Source of the DNA: Hyphomicrobiales bacterium
GTDB taxonomy: Bacteria > Pseudomonadota > Alphaproteobacteria > Rhizobiales > Rhizobiaceae
Reading direction: 5' to 3'
Assembly (NCBI GenBank): GCA_017305935.1
Contig: JAFKJU010000026.1
Coordinates: forward strand, 1-64,000
DNA length: 64,000 bases
Part shown: piece by piece, positions 17,722 to 25,819 of the stretch
How the letters are laid out: each line of letters begins with the position of its first letter
How positions within the stretch are numbered: the stretch's first letter is position 1
Translations under genes and position numbers: made by a program
Notes under the pieces: model-generated
Databases searched by the model: none
What the model saw: only the letters and a program-made list of their open reading frames with translations
Told to the model about the DNA's origin: nothing

Positions 17722-18096
17722 CTAGCTGCACCATCTCATCAGCGTTTTCTCGGATGCGGTGTTCGAGAAATAGAAGGTGCGGTCATCCTTCACCTCGATG
17801 CGAACGGTATCCCGATCGCCGTCGGCCTCGTCGGACCCGGTTTCGATCCACAGCACGTCAAGGACATAGGAGCCTCCGTCCTGCTTGACCGAGAGAACCT
17901 TGCCGGCGGTTTTGTTTGCACCGATCCCCTTGGCCTCGACATAGATGAACGCCGCGGCCGCTGCGTCGCAGCCACCTTTGGCCGGTGCATAAGCACCTGT
18001 CAGGACGGGCAGGATCGAACTGGTCGATTGGGCCAATGCAGCGCCGGGAAGCATCAAGCCAAGCGCTGTGAGCATCGCAACGATCGTTTTCATCAC
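17722..18096 (-). CDS. Exported hypothetical protein within the T4SS cluster
   Basis: A 124-residue protein with a signal peptide (MMKTIVAMLTALGLMLPGAA, then LA-QST) and no lipobox cysteine. The mature part is a small soluble domain (KVLSVKQDGGSYVLDVLWIE; DTVRIEVKDDRTFYFSNTAS) with two cysteines, one near the end. It is not a recognised VirB component. It sits in the interval where virB7 is normally found, 9 nt downstream of the 18106-18339 gene. The start may be either of two adjacent ATGs. It may be an accessory periplasmic factor of this T4SS. Confidence 0.7.
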   Translation of the reverse strand: MMKTIVAMLTALGLMLPGAALAQSTSSILPVLTGAYAPAKGGCDAAAAAFIYVEAKGIGANKTAGKVLSVKQDGGSYVLDVLWIETGSDEADGDRDTVRIEVKDDRTFYFSNTASEKTLMRWCS

Positions 18097-18105
18097 ACCC
18101 CCCGA

Positions 18106-18339
18106 TCAGAATCCCAGTATGGCGCCGAGGCTTTGAGCGTATCCGGCCAGCGTGTTGTAGAGGTCGATGCTGTACTCCGCGACAGGCTTGAAAAAAATGA
18201 CGGCCAGGATGAACAGGACCGCCCACTTCGCTTCGCCAGGTTTTGCGTCCGATTTCGATTGATCCGCGATCTCGTCATTGATCCGGATTTGCTCATGGAC
18301 AGCGCCATTCAGGCGTCGAGCTTCATCGAGATTCCGCAT
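18106..18339 (-). CDS. Small membrane protein within the T4SS cluster
   Basis: A 77-residue protein. The first 37 residues are charged and probably helical (MRNLDEARRLNGAVHEQIRI), followed by one hydrophobic segment (AVLFILAVIFFKPVAEYSID) and a weakly hydrophobic tail. No signal peptide or lipobox is present, so it is not a classical VirB7. The ATG at 18339 is preceded by GGAGACC and, further up, by a copy of the regulatory site at 18357. It forms a two-gene unit with the exported protein at 17722, between virB6 and virB8. Function unknown. Confidence 0.65.
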   Translation of the reverse strand: MRNLDEARRLNGAVHEQIRINDEIADQSKSDAKPGEAKWAVLFILAVIFFKPVAEYSIDLYNTLAGYAQSLGAILGF

Positions 18340-18356
18340 GCCGGTCTCCTTTTCCT

Positions 18357-18369
18357 AAATTATACTTAA
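18357..18369 (-). promoter_or_regulatory. Transfer-regulon site 2
   Basis: On the minus strand this reads TTAAGTATAATTTAGG, matching the consensus in 13 positions, and lies about 18 nt upstream of the 18339 start. It carries a perfect TATAAT in the direction of the gene. It lies just after the virB6 stop (18394), so the pair of small genes probably has its own promoter. Confidence 0.6.
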
Positions 18370-18393
18370 CCCGGCTTGCCGGCATGTTCCACC

Positions 18394-19413
18394 TCAAAGT
18401 TGACCATTTCTCTCCGTTTCACGTTGGATCGCTCTCGCCCGGGCAGCTTTGACGTCCGAAGCGGTCCGACGCTTGGCGAGGCCGACCGACATGATTCTTG
18501 CCCTTCCCGTCACCTGTCTTGTCGCCCACAAGGTCGAGCGCCACCCGCCGAGCGCCGGCGTGTCTCCTTGGCCGAGCGGCATCCCGCCAACGATCGCGCT
18601 GGCAAAGGATGGAATAAAGCGAAACACGACGATCCCGAGCAGGCAGACGATCACGAAGGGCGCGACATAGGAGAGCTTGCTTTCGGTCGCGGTATTGTTG
18701 GCCGTATTGATGGCCAGTTCGATGAGCTGGTACAAAAAGGCGAGAAAGGCCATCATCAGGGTCTGCGTCACCATCAGGTTGACCATCAGCAACAGCCAGC
18801 CGTCGGTGAAGCGGAAGGTCCAGCGATAGAGCGCCAGGATGATGAACACCGGCGCGAGCGCCAGCGTAATGAAGAGCATCAGCTTGGCGGCAAGGATCGC
18901 GGCGGCCGCGACGGCGATGAAGATCATGGCGACGACAAAGACGATCGCACCGATGAGAGCGCCGACATATTCGAAGGTGCCGGTCGCCACCTGCTCATAA
19001 ATCTTGCCTGCGGTCTCGAACACCGCGTCGAGGATCTTCACGACGCCCGTCGTGTCGCCCGTGCCGCCGTCGAGCGCACCACCGGAACCAGCGATCGACT
19101 CGATGATCGTGTCGGAGATGAGGTTGGGCACTTCCTGAACGAGCTTGTAGAGCGTGGCTGAAAATGCCCCCCAATTCGTCGCCATATAGTAGATGAAGAA
19201 GGCGCGGCCGAGCCGCCACGCCGCTTCCGGCACGGAAAAGCCGTCGCGGCCGGCGAGGATCATATAGCCCCACCAGAGGACATAGAGGGTGAGCATCGAC
19301 CCGAACAGGACGTTCACCTGCAGCGCGAGGCCGTCATAGGCGTTCTTGATGAACGTCTCGCCAATGGCGTCGAGCTTGGCAAAAATGTCCGAAATGATCG
19401 TGGTCGCCGCCAT
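18394..19413 (-). CDS. virB6: Type IV secretion polytopic protein VirB6
   Basis: A 339-residue inner-membrane protein with at least five hydrophobic segments (about residues 36-53, 150-185, 185-202, 215-236 and 250-272). A central periplasmic loop (residues 90-150) is Gly/Thr-rich. The segment LMLFITLALAPVFIILALYR is conserved in VirB6/TrbL proteins. The cytoplasmic tail is basic. The ATG at 19413 lies 4 nt after the stop of the small lipoprotein gene. VirB6 is a core channel subunit. Confidence 0.88.
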   Translation of the reverse strand: MAATTIISDIFAKLDAIGETFIKNAYDGLALQVNVLFGSMLTLYVLWWGYMILAGRDGFSVPEAAWRLGRAFFIYYMATNWGAFSATLYKLVQEVPNLISDTIIESIAGSGGALDGGTGDTTGVVKILDAVFETAGKIYEQVATGTFEYVGALIGAIVFVVAMIFIAVAAAAILAAKLMLFITLALAPVFIILALYRWTFRFTDGWLLLMVNLMVTQTLMMAFLAFLYQLIELAINTANNTATESKLSYVAPFVIVCLLGIVVFRFIPSFASAIVGGMPLGQGDTPALGGWRSTLWATRQVTGRARIMSVGLAKRRTASDVKAARARAIQRETERNGQL

Positions 19414-19417
19414 GCGC

Positions 19418-19591
19418 TTATTCCTTCAGGACGGGCGCGAAGACGTCGTTGACCGGTATGGCCGGACCGCACAGGTCATCGGCCTCGGCATATCCCGAGA
19501 TCGGCGGGCAAGGGGCTTTCTTCTCGCCCTTGGTCTGGCAGCCGGCAAGCAGCGCGAGACCTAAGAGCATGATGGCAACGGGTAATCGCAT
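19418..19591 (-). CDS. Small lipoprotein, VirB7- or Eex-like
   Basis: A 57-residue lipoprotein. A short signal segment (MRLPVAIMLLGLALLAG) is followed by the lipobox LLAGC with Cys18, so the mature protein would be acylated and exported. It contains three further cysteines (the mature N-terminal Cys apart, at positions 28 and 41). It lies 7 nt after virB5 and 4 nt before virB6. In pKM101- and R388-type systems the lipoprotein between virB5 and virB6 is the entry-exclusion protein Eex, while VirB7 lies after virB6; here no other lipoprotein is present, so it could serve either role. Confidence 0.75.
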   Translation of the reverse strand: MRLPVAIMLLGLALLAGCQTKGEKKAPCPPISGYAEADDLCGPAIPVNDVFAPVLKE

Positions 19592-19597
19592 GCGTCC

Positions 19598-20314
19598 TCA
19601 CTTGAACGGGTTGACGTCTTTGTACTGCAGCATCTTGGCGGTCTCGGACTGCTGGGTCAGTCGCATCTGCATTTCGGTATTGAGCGCGGAGACCGCGCCG
19701 TTGGAGACGCCGATCAGCTCGTTGATGGTACGCGCCGTCTCCAGCTGCATCCGGGTGTTCGCATCGACCGAACCTTTCACGTCCTCGGCCGAGCCGATCT
19801 GGCCGGTGGCCGACTGCAACGATTGCTCGCGCTGCGACACACCCTTGGTCGCCTGCTGCGTCAGCGCCGAGAGCAGCGCCACGGTGTTGACCGCCCCGGA
19901 GAAGGCATTGTTCATCGCGCCGGCATCCTCGCCCTCAACGATCGCCTTAACCTGTTTTACCAACTGCAGGCCGTTGATCAGCGTCGCGGCGATATTCTGC
20001 GCATCGGAGCCAAGCCCGCCGAAAGACAGAATGCCGCCGTTCATGATCGACGAGAAGGACGGCGCGGCCGAGACCGACATGTTGCCGCCAAGGCCGGTCG
20101 AGGAAATTCCCATCGAGCCGTCGCGGCTGCCGGACAAGGCGCCGAGGATCTCCTTGGTCTTTTCGAGGATATTGGTGTTGGTCTTCATGATCTCGCCGGT
20201 GTTTTCCGCGTTCTTCTTGGCGATGGCGAGATTGGTGTTGTCGATCACGGGAATGTCGGCGAGCGCCGGCGTCGAGAAGGCAAGGGCGGCAGTGGCGATG
20301 AGCATTTTGTTCAT
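19598..20314 (-). CDS. virB5: Type IV secretion minor pilin VirB5
   Basis: A 238-residue exported protein with a signal peptide (MNKMLIATAALAFSTPALA) followed by DIPVID. The mature protein is mostly helical, with VKQVKAIVEGEDAGAMNN and a C-terminal segment QMRLTQQSETAKMLQYKDVN ending NPFK. This fits the TraC/VirB5 family, which caps the pilus tip. It follows the transglycosylase-VirB5 fusion by 10 nt and shares with it both the ADIPVID start and the SETAK...VNP end. A GGGGG ribosome-binding site is 6 nt upstream. Confidence 0.8.
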   Translation of the reverse strand: MNKMLIATAALAFSTPALADIPVIDNTNLAIAKKNAENTGEIMKTNTNILEKTKEILGALSGSRDGSMGISSTGLGGNMSVSAAPSFSSIMNGGILSFGGLGSDAQNIAATLINGLQLVKQVKAIVEGEDAGAMNNAFSGAVNTVALLSALTQQATKGVSQREQSLQSATGQIGSAEDVKGSVDANTRMQLETARTINELIGVSNGAVSALNTEMQMRLTQQSETAKMLQYKDVNPFK

Positions 20315-20324
20315 GGGAACCCCC

Positions 20325-21491
20325 TTAATCGGCCGCGTTGGCGGCGTTCTGGATGGATAGAAGATTGTTGCCGATCGAGCGGTCCGTGCCGCCGGACGAG
20401 AGAATTTCTGTATCGGCGTCGGCGGCGGCGACCACGGCGCAACGCGGCCAATCCTCGCGTGGCACCTTCATTTCTTCGAGGATGACCGGATCGCAGCTAT
20501 AGGGATTGACCTTGCTGTCGGATTTCAGGGTCTTGGCCGTTTCGGACGTCTTCGACAGGTTCATCTGCATGCGCGCCTGCAGCAGCTCGTTGAAGAGGTT
20601 GCGGGCGGTGATCAGGTTGTTCAGCAGTTCGGCATTGACGACGCGGGCCTGCGTGTTGTCGTCCCAGGCATCCTGATAGATCTCCGACGCGCCGACCGAG
20701 GCGGACAGAGCATCGATGCGGCGGCCCGCCTCCTGGACGCGCGCCGTGCTCGCGTCGATCCCCGAAACGGCACGGTCGACCGCGCCGGCTGCGGCGCTGT
20801 TGGAGCTGCGCGTCGCTCCGGAGCCGTAATCGACATAGGATTTGAACGACGGCGAGGAGATGTCCTCGATGTTTGAGCCGCCGGCATAGGCGTTGAACCA
20901 GGTATGGTTCCGGCCGACCTTGCCGGCCCAGTTCTTCTGTTCGGCGGCCGTCGAACCGTTGTACCAGGAGGCGAGGCAGGCATAATCGGTGCTGCCGCAC
21001 TTGTTGACGCCCATGCCGAGATATTTGACGCCGCCTTCGATATTTTCCTCGTTGATGTCGCGGTCGAAGCCCATGCCCTTGCCGGTCCGCTTGGTCAGCT
21101 GCATCACGCCCTTCACGCCGGTCGGCGAGCCGGAGCAGGTCGAGATGCCGGATTCCGCATGCGCCACCGACAGGGCAAGACCGACCGGCACGTTGTACTT
21201 TTCCGCATAATGCTTGATAAGCTCGACATTCTTGGCGTCCTCTTTCACGGCATGCGCCGGCGAGCGATAGAGGCGGCGGTTCTTCTCCTTCTGGGAGATG
21301 TTGCAGTTCGTCACCGACTGCTCCTCGAGCTGGTCGGATTGTGTTTCTGTGTCCTGCTTGGAATGTCCTTCGTCCTCTGCCCGCTTCTCCTTCACATCAT
21401 CGTCGATCACGGGAATGTCGGCCCATGCCGAGGGTGCCGGCGCTCCGGCGAGTGTTGTTGCGGAGAGCAGAATTATGATCGCCTTACGCAT
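20325..21491 (-). CDS. Lytic transglycosylase-VirB5-like fusion protein
   Basis: A 388-residue exported protein from the ATG at 21491, which overlaps the virB4 stop by 8 nt (ATGCGTAA). A signal peptide of about 24 residues leads to ADIPVIDDD. Residues about 90-215 are a soluble lytic transglycosylase domain (GLALSVAHAESGISTCSGSP, then GVKGVMQLTKRTGKGMGF and ACLASWYNGS), with the Glu of HAESG as likely catalytic acid. The C-terminal 110 residues resemble VirB5 (NLFNELLQARMQMNLSKTSE, then VNPYSCDP). The neighbouring virB5 has the same ends without the enzyme domain. A pilus-associated muramidase is the likely role. Confidence 0.8.
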   Translation of the reverse strand: MRKAIIILLSATTLAGAPAPSAWADIPVIDDDVKEKRAEDEGHSKQDTETQSDQLEEQSVTNCNISQKEKNRRLYRSPAHAVKEDAKNVELIKHYAEKYNVPVGLALSVAHAESGISTCSGSPTGVKGVMQLTKRTGKGMGFDRDINEENIEGGVKYLGMGVNKCGSTDYACLASWYNGSTAAEQKNWAGKVGRNHTWFNAYAGGSNIEDISSPSFKSYVDYGSGATRSSNSAAAGAVDRAVSGIDASTARVQEAGRRIDALSASVGASEIYQDAWDDNTQARVVNAELLNNLITARNLFNELLQARMQMNLSKTSETAKTLKSDSKVNPYSCDPVILEEMKVPREDWPRCAVVAAADADTEILSSGGTDRSIGNNLLSIQNAANAAD

Positions 21492-23895
21492 CGGGCGCCT
21501 CCGGAATGGTCCAGCCACAAAAATGCGGGAGCCAGGCGGCCGGCTCGTCGCCATAGGTCTCGCGCAGCGTCTGGCACTCGCGCACCGTCTCAGGCCGCCC
21601 GGACAAGACCTTCACCAGGTCGGGCATCGCCGACAGATCGAGCCGTGCGATCACCGAGTCCTGGGCGTGCTTGATGAGGAAGGTGCGGCTCGCCTTGTCC
21701 GCCTGCTTCACAAAGCGGAATTCCTTTTCGGACAGGCCGAAGGCTTTCCGGTAGCTCTCCTCGTCCGCGGAAGCGTTCGGGAAGAAGATGTTGGTCATTG
21801 TCTGTTCGATGATCGTGTTGCGCAGATCGGAGCGCACCACATCCGCCGCCGACTGCGTGCCGAAGCCGACGATGCCGTTCATTTTTCGGATGGTCTTCAG
21901 CCAGTCCTTGATGAAGCCGGAGAAGACGTCGTCATCAAGCAGGCGCCAGCCCTCATCGAGAAAGATCATCGAGGGGCGGCCGTCGAGGATCTCCTGAATG
22001 CGATGGAACATATAAAGCAGAGCCGCCGAGCGTGTGCGCATGTCGGACAGGATCTCCGTCATGTCGAAGCCGATCACCGAACCGGCAAAGTCCAGCCTGT
22101 CGGTCGGGTTGTTGAACAGCCAGCCCTTGTCGCCGGTCGTCCATTCCTTCAGCCGGTCGGCGAGATCGCCAATGCCGGATCGCATGCGGCCGCGCAGGGC
22201 CTCAGCCAGCATATCGAGACGCCGCTGTGGCCGCTCGAAATCGGTATAGATGCTGTCGACCGCATCGGAGATCACCGCCATCTCCTCGGCATTCAGCACT
22301 CGGTCCGAGGGCGTGACGAGATAGGAGACCAGTGTCTTGCCGAAGCTGCGGTTCGCCGGCGTGTCTTCCAGCTGCAGCGGAGCAAAACCGGTCGGCTCGC
22401 CCGGTGACAGCCGCTCGTAGCGCCCGCCCATGGCGCGCACGAAGATCTCGCCGCCGCGATCCTTGTCGATGAAGACGCAGCGCGGCCGCGGCTCGACGCG
22501 CATGCCCTGGGCGAGCAGGAAGGACAGCGCCACCGTCTTGCCGGAGCCGGTCGGGCCGATGACGGTGAAGTTGCCAACATCCGCCTCGTGGAAATTGAAG
22601 AAGTAGGCCGTCTGGCTGGTGGTCTCCAGGAGCGAGATCGGCAGGCCCCAATGGACCTTGTGCGTCTGCCCGGACGGGAAATTATGTGCGGAGAACAGGC
22701 CGGCGAAGTTGACCGACGAAATCAGCCCTTGCCGGGCAATGTAGGAAAAGTTGGTCGGCAGCTGCGCCCACCAGGCCGCTTCCTGATTGAGGTCTTCGCG
22801 CACGGCGACGACGCCCATGCGCGCCAGCTCGGCAGCGACATCGGCGACGGCACGGTTGAGGCGCGACAGGTCGCGCTCAAGCACGGCGACCGTCATGTGA
22901 TGTTTTCCGAAGACCACCTCACCCGAGGCCAGCCGGTCCCGCGCCGTCTCGATATCGTCCTCGATCGCCGTGCCGCCGTCGTCGGAATTGGAAATCTGCC
23001 GGCTGATCGTGGCAATCGCCTCCGTAACCGTGGTGCGGTCCTCCGGGGCGAAAGAATGGGTGACGATGAATTCGTAGGGCAGGCGCAGCAGCCCATCGAG
23101 CTGCCCCGGCGTCGTCATCGGCGGGTATTCCTTGATCGACACCATGGCGGCGACCTTGGAGGTCGACCCATCCGCCGACCAGATTTCCGTGGCCTTGCGA
23201 CCGAACATGATCCGGCCGGTCCCGACATAATCGGCCAGCGACATTCGGGGCAGGGGCATCGTCTGCTCATCGCCGGCGGCGAGGATCTTCGCGAAGAATT
23301 CGGCCGGTTCGGAATAGAGGCCGCCATCGCGGGTGATGCAGGACAGGATTTCCGGGCGGTAGGAGCGGAAGTCGCCGACAATGCCTGAGACCATGTCCTT
23401 CAGGTCGCGCAGCGCCTCGCCCCGTGCTTCGACCTCATTGTCTGCCATGCGGAAGACATCGAACATGCGGTCGACCTTGCCGGCGCGCCCGGTCATCGGC
23501 CGGCGGATCACGGTCAGGTATAGTTCGTTGACGAACATTGTCCGGTGCTGCAGCCCATCCATGTAGCGGGCGTTCAGCTCGTCGGCGAACGGGTTGTCGA
23601 ATTCGCCGTCGATTGCCGGCTTGATCTGCCGCCGGATGATGCTGGCATAGAGCGCGAAACGTGACGATCCGAGTGAACGCACCGTCATGTTACGATTGGC
23701 GAGGCGGGCATTGATCTCCGCCTGATCCATGGTCTGGTAGGGCAGGCCGGACAGCCGGATGACCTGCAGCAGCAGGCCGGACTTGGTAACGATCGTCTCC
23801 TCGTCGACATGGCGGAGATAGGGAACATGGGTGCCGATCCCCAGGTCGCGGGCGCGTTCCCGGCCGAACTTCAGATCATGATTGACGATGTTCAT
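21484..23895 (-). CDS. virB4: Type IV secretion ATPase VirB4
   Basis: An 803-residue inner-membrane-associated ATPase. The N-terminal half is the CagE/TrbE/VirB4 domain (YLRHVDEETIVTKSGLLLQV). Walker A GPTGSGKT is at about residue 446, and Walker B PSMIFLDEGWRLLDD follows at about 635, then IVGFGTQSAADVVRS. It is complete and intact. It overlaps virB3 by 4 nt (ATGA) and the fusion gene by 8 nt. VirB4 powers pilin extraction and substrate transfer. Confidence 0.93.
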   Translation of the reverse strand: MNIVNHDLKFGRERARDLGIGTHVPYLRHVDEETIVTKSGLLLQVIRLSGLPYQTMDQAEINARLANRNMTVRSLGSSRFALYASIIRRQIKPAIDGEFDNPFADELNARYMDGLQHRTMFVNELYLTVIRRPMTGRAGKVDRMFDVFRMADNEVEARGEALRDLKDMVSGIVGDFRSYRPEILSCITRDGGLYSEPAEFFAKILAAGDEQTMPLPRMSLADYVGTGRIMFGRKATEIWSADGSTSKVAAMVSIKEYPPMTTPGQLDGLLRLPYEFIVTHSFAPEDRTTVTEAIATISRQISNSDDGGTAIEDDIETARDRLASGEVVFGKHHMTVAVLERDLSRLNRAVADVAAELARMGVVAVREDLNQEAAWWAQLPTNFSYIARQGLISSVNFAGLFSAHNFPSGQTHKVHWGLPISLLETTSQTAYFFNFHEADVGNFTVIGPTGSGKTVALSFLLAQGMRVEPRPRCVFIDKDRGGEIFVRAMGGRYERLSPGEPTGFAPLQLEDTPANRSFGKTLVSYLVTPSDRVLNAEEMAVISDAVDSIYTDFERPQRRLDMLAEALRGRMRSGIGDLADRLKEWTTGDKGWLFNNPTDRLDFAGSVIGFDMTEILSDMRTRSAALLYMFHRIQEILDGRPSMIFLDEGWRLLDDDVFSGFIKDWLKTIRKMNGIVGFGTQSAADVVRSDLRNTIIEQTMTNIFFPNASADEESYRKAFGLSEKEFRFVKQADKASRTFLIKHAQDSVIARLDLSAMPDLVKVLSGRPETVRECQTLRETYGDEPAAWLPHFCGWTIPEAPDA

Positions 23896-24182
23896 GGGGC
23901 GTAACTCCCCGCTTTCCAGAAGCGTCGGTTGCGGATCGCCCGGCGCATCGACAGGAACACCTGCACCACGCGGACGATATGGATGTCCCGTTGGCAGAGG
24001 TATAGGGCGATGAAATGGACGGGCAGGACGATCAGCGGCGCCAGAAAATTGGACGACGCAATGAAGACGACGATCCCGAAAATGCCGTTCACCACGAACA
24101 CGATGATGTCGACCCCGAAATACATCGGCGGTTTGGTCAGCGGCTGGATGAGCGGTTCGATATCGGGAGCGTCATCACGCAT
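23892..24182 (-). CDS. virB3: Type IV secretion protein VirB3
   Basis: A 96-residue membrane protein from the ATG at 24182, which lies 1 nt after the virB2 stop; a GTG at 24191 is an alternative. It begins with LIQPLTKPPMYFGVDIIVFV, the conserved VirB3 N-terminus, followed by two hydrophobic segments (GIFGIVVFIASSNFLAPLIV and PVHFIALYLC). The tail is basic. It associates with VirB4, with which it is translationally coupled. Confidence 0.88.
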   Translation of the reverse strand: MRDDAPDIEPLIQPLTKPPMYFGVDIIVFVVNGIFGIVVFIASSNFLAPLIVLPVHFIALYLCQRDIHIVRVVQVFLSMRRAIRNRRFWKAGSYAP

Positions 24183-24183
24183 G

Positions 24184-24507
24184 TCAAACACCCCCGGCCG
24201 CCTTCATGGCGTCGACCAGTTCGGCGGCGCCGAAGATGATCGCGATGCCGATGACGATAGAAATCGCGCCCTGCCAGGCCATGCGCCCGGTCAGGAACAG
24301 GAAGCCGAGGAAGCAGACGGCGATGATGGCGAGTGACCGGGCAACGCTGCCCTGCAGCACGCCGGTGAACCATTCAAGGATGCCTTCGACCGGCGCGGCC
24401 GATTGCGCATAGGCCAGTTCCGGGACCAGGGCGATGGAGGTCGCAAGGACCGCCAGCGACAGGAAAGCCTTGCCGCGCAGGCGCGGCTTCATCGTGGAAA
24501 TTGTCAT
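24184..24507 (-). CDS. virB2: Type IV secretion major pilin VirB2
   Basis: A 107-residue prepilin. A long signal peptide (to about residue 34, ...PELAYAQ) precedes a mature protein of about 73 residues with two hydrophobic helices (SLAIIAVCFLGFLFLTGRM and ISIVIGIAIIFGAAELVDA) linked by a short polar loop, the VirB2/TraM layout. AGAAGGA precedes the ATG at 24507. It is the second gene after virB1. Confidence 0.88.
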   Translation of the reverse strand: MTISTMKPRLRGKAFLSLAVLATSIALVPELAYAQSAAPVEGILEWFTGVLQGSVARSLAIIAVCFLGFLFLTGRMAWQGAISIVIGIAIIFGAAELVDAMKAAGGV

Positions 24508-24553
24508 GCGGATGTCCTTCTGATCTTGGGAGGATGAAGTTGGGGGGGCGGCG

Positions 24554-25114
24554 CTAGTCGGCCGTCCAGACGTGTTGGTCGCGCCAGGGGGAGGGCGCGA
24601 GCGCGACCGTCTCCTTGCGGGCGTCGCGGTTCCCGCGGCGCTTTTCCTCGGCCGCCGATGCCTTGGCGTTCAGCGTCCAGCGGTTCATCACCTTGACGAT
24701 GTACTGGGCTGTCTCGTTGAACTCGGGGATGCCGCCCTTCTGGTAGACGCGCTCCGGACCGGCGTTGTAGGCGGCCAGCATCAGCAGGGGGTCGTCGAAC
24801 TCGCCATAGAGCTTCTTGAGGTAACGGACGCCGGCGCGAATGTTCGATTCCGGATCGCAGCGGTCGGTCACGCCGTAGTCGGAGGCGGTCTCAGGCATCA
24901 GCTGCATGATGCCGACGGCGCCGGCATCGGAGACCTGGTGCCTGCCGCCGGAACTCTCGACATCAACCACCGCGAGCGCCAGGTCGGGGTCCAGTTCTTC
25001 CTCTGTGGCGATGGTCCGCACCAGCTCCAGCACGCGCTCACTATCGACGGAGTCGCATGCTTGCGCTGATATCGCCGACGTCGAAAGGAGGAGGCAAAGC
25101 AGGGTAATTTTCAA
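24554..25114 (-). CDS. virB1: Lytic transglycosylase VirB1
   Basis: About 186 residues from a TTG at 25114, chosen because it gives a clean signal peptide (KITLLCLLLSTSAISAQA) and leaves the regulatory site at 25143 upstream; the frame extends to another TTG at 25138. The SLT domain shows ALAVVDVESSGGRHQVSDAG (catalytic Glu in VES), AVGIMQLMPETASDYGV and LMLAAYNAGPERV, all typical. It opens peptidoglycan for the secretion channel. It is the first gene of the virB operon. The C-terminal 50 residues are basic and variable. Confidence 0.85.
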   Translation of the reverse strand: MKITLLCLLLSTSAISAQACDSVDSERVLELVRTIATEEELDPDLALAVVDVESSGGRHQVSDAGAVGIMQLMPETASDYGVTDRCDPESNIRAGVRYLKKLYGEFDDPLLMLAAYNAGPERVYQKGGIPEFNETAQYIVKVMNRWTLNAKASAAEEKRRGNRDARKETVALAPSPWRDQHVWTAD

Positions 25115-25142
25115 TTTTCTGTCCCGGTTGCGGCGCAATCAC

Positions 25143-25160
25143 ATTAAGTATAATTAAGGT
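25143..25160 (+). promoter_or_regulatory. Transfer-regulon site 3, divergent promoter of virB1 and 25202
   Basis: ATTAAGTATAATTAAGGT sits between virB1 (leftward) and the exported protein at 25202 (rightward). It contains TATAAT on the plus strand and TATACT on the minus strand, so it could overlap both promoters. This is the best consensus match and the likely master site of the virB operon. Confidence 0.7.
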
Positions 25161-25201
25161 GCAAAGGATTCCTCTGTCAATTCGGAAATCGCAACGCTGC
25201 T

Positions 25202-25819
25202 ATGCACAAACAACTCAAGGTTATCGGCTTGGTCGGCTCGCTCTTGTTCGGAGGCGCGACAATCACCCTTTCCGCAGGCGAGGATCCCTATGCGGAACCG
25301 TCACCGAAATACCTCCGCCAATTCGATGAGCAGGGCGCGAGGACGTTCGTGCTGGAGCGCTTCGATGCGGCAGGAAAACTGGTGGGGCGGTCGATGGAAA
25401 AGCTCGACGAAAATGTCGAGATCGGCGGTCCGGTCCAACGGACCATTGCGGGGCAGAGGGTTAGCCTGCGTGGCCTGACCGCATGCCCGACGGAAAACGT
25501 CGTCTATAACCGCGTGCAGACATGGAGCTGCGTGGACGCGGCGCGCGACTATGCTGACGCGGTTTATAACCGGCGCGCCAGCGTCATCCTTTGCAAGACC
25601 CTGGTGCTGACTCCGAGCGGCGGCGAGGCAATCCCGGCGTCATGCTTTGTCCTCGTTGGCGGAAAGGGCGAGCCTTTCAAGACGGTCAACGACGACGACA
25701 GCATGGTGTTTCTCGGCTTGGCATCGATCGGACGGACTGAGGACGGGCGCAGCCGCCGCCCTGACCTTGAACCGTCGCAGTCCCTCTCACGAACAATGGG
25801 GTTCCAGCATGCGGACTAG
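25202..25819 (+). CDS. Exported hypothetical protein
   Basis: A 205-residue protein with a probable signal peptide (about residues 1-25). Four cysteines occur in the mature part, in LTACPTENVVYNRVQTWSCV and further on at LCKTL and ASCFVL, suggesting two disulfides in the periplasm. I do not recognise a domain. It faces away from virB1 and shares the site at 25143, and overlaps the nuclease-like gene at 25809 by 11 nt, so the two form an operon that is probably regulated with the T4SS. The ribosome-binding site is weak. Confidence 0.65.
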   Translation: MHKQLKVIGLVGSLLFGGATITLSAGEDPYAEPSPKYLRQFDEQGARTFVLERFDAAGKLVGRSMEKLDENVEIGGPVQRTIAGQRVSLRGLTACPTENVVYNRVQTWSCVDAARDYADAVYNRRASVILCKTLVLTPSGGEAIPASCFVLVGGKGEPFKTVNDDDSMVFLGLASIGRTEDGRSRRPDLEPSQSLSRTMGFQHAD

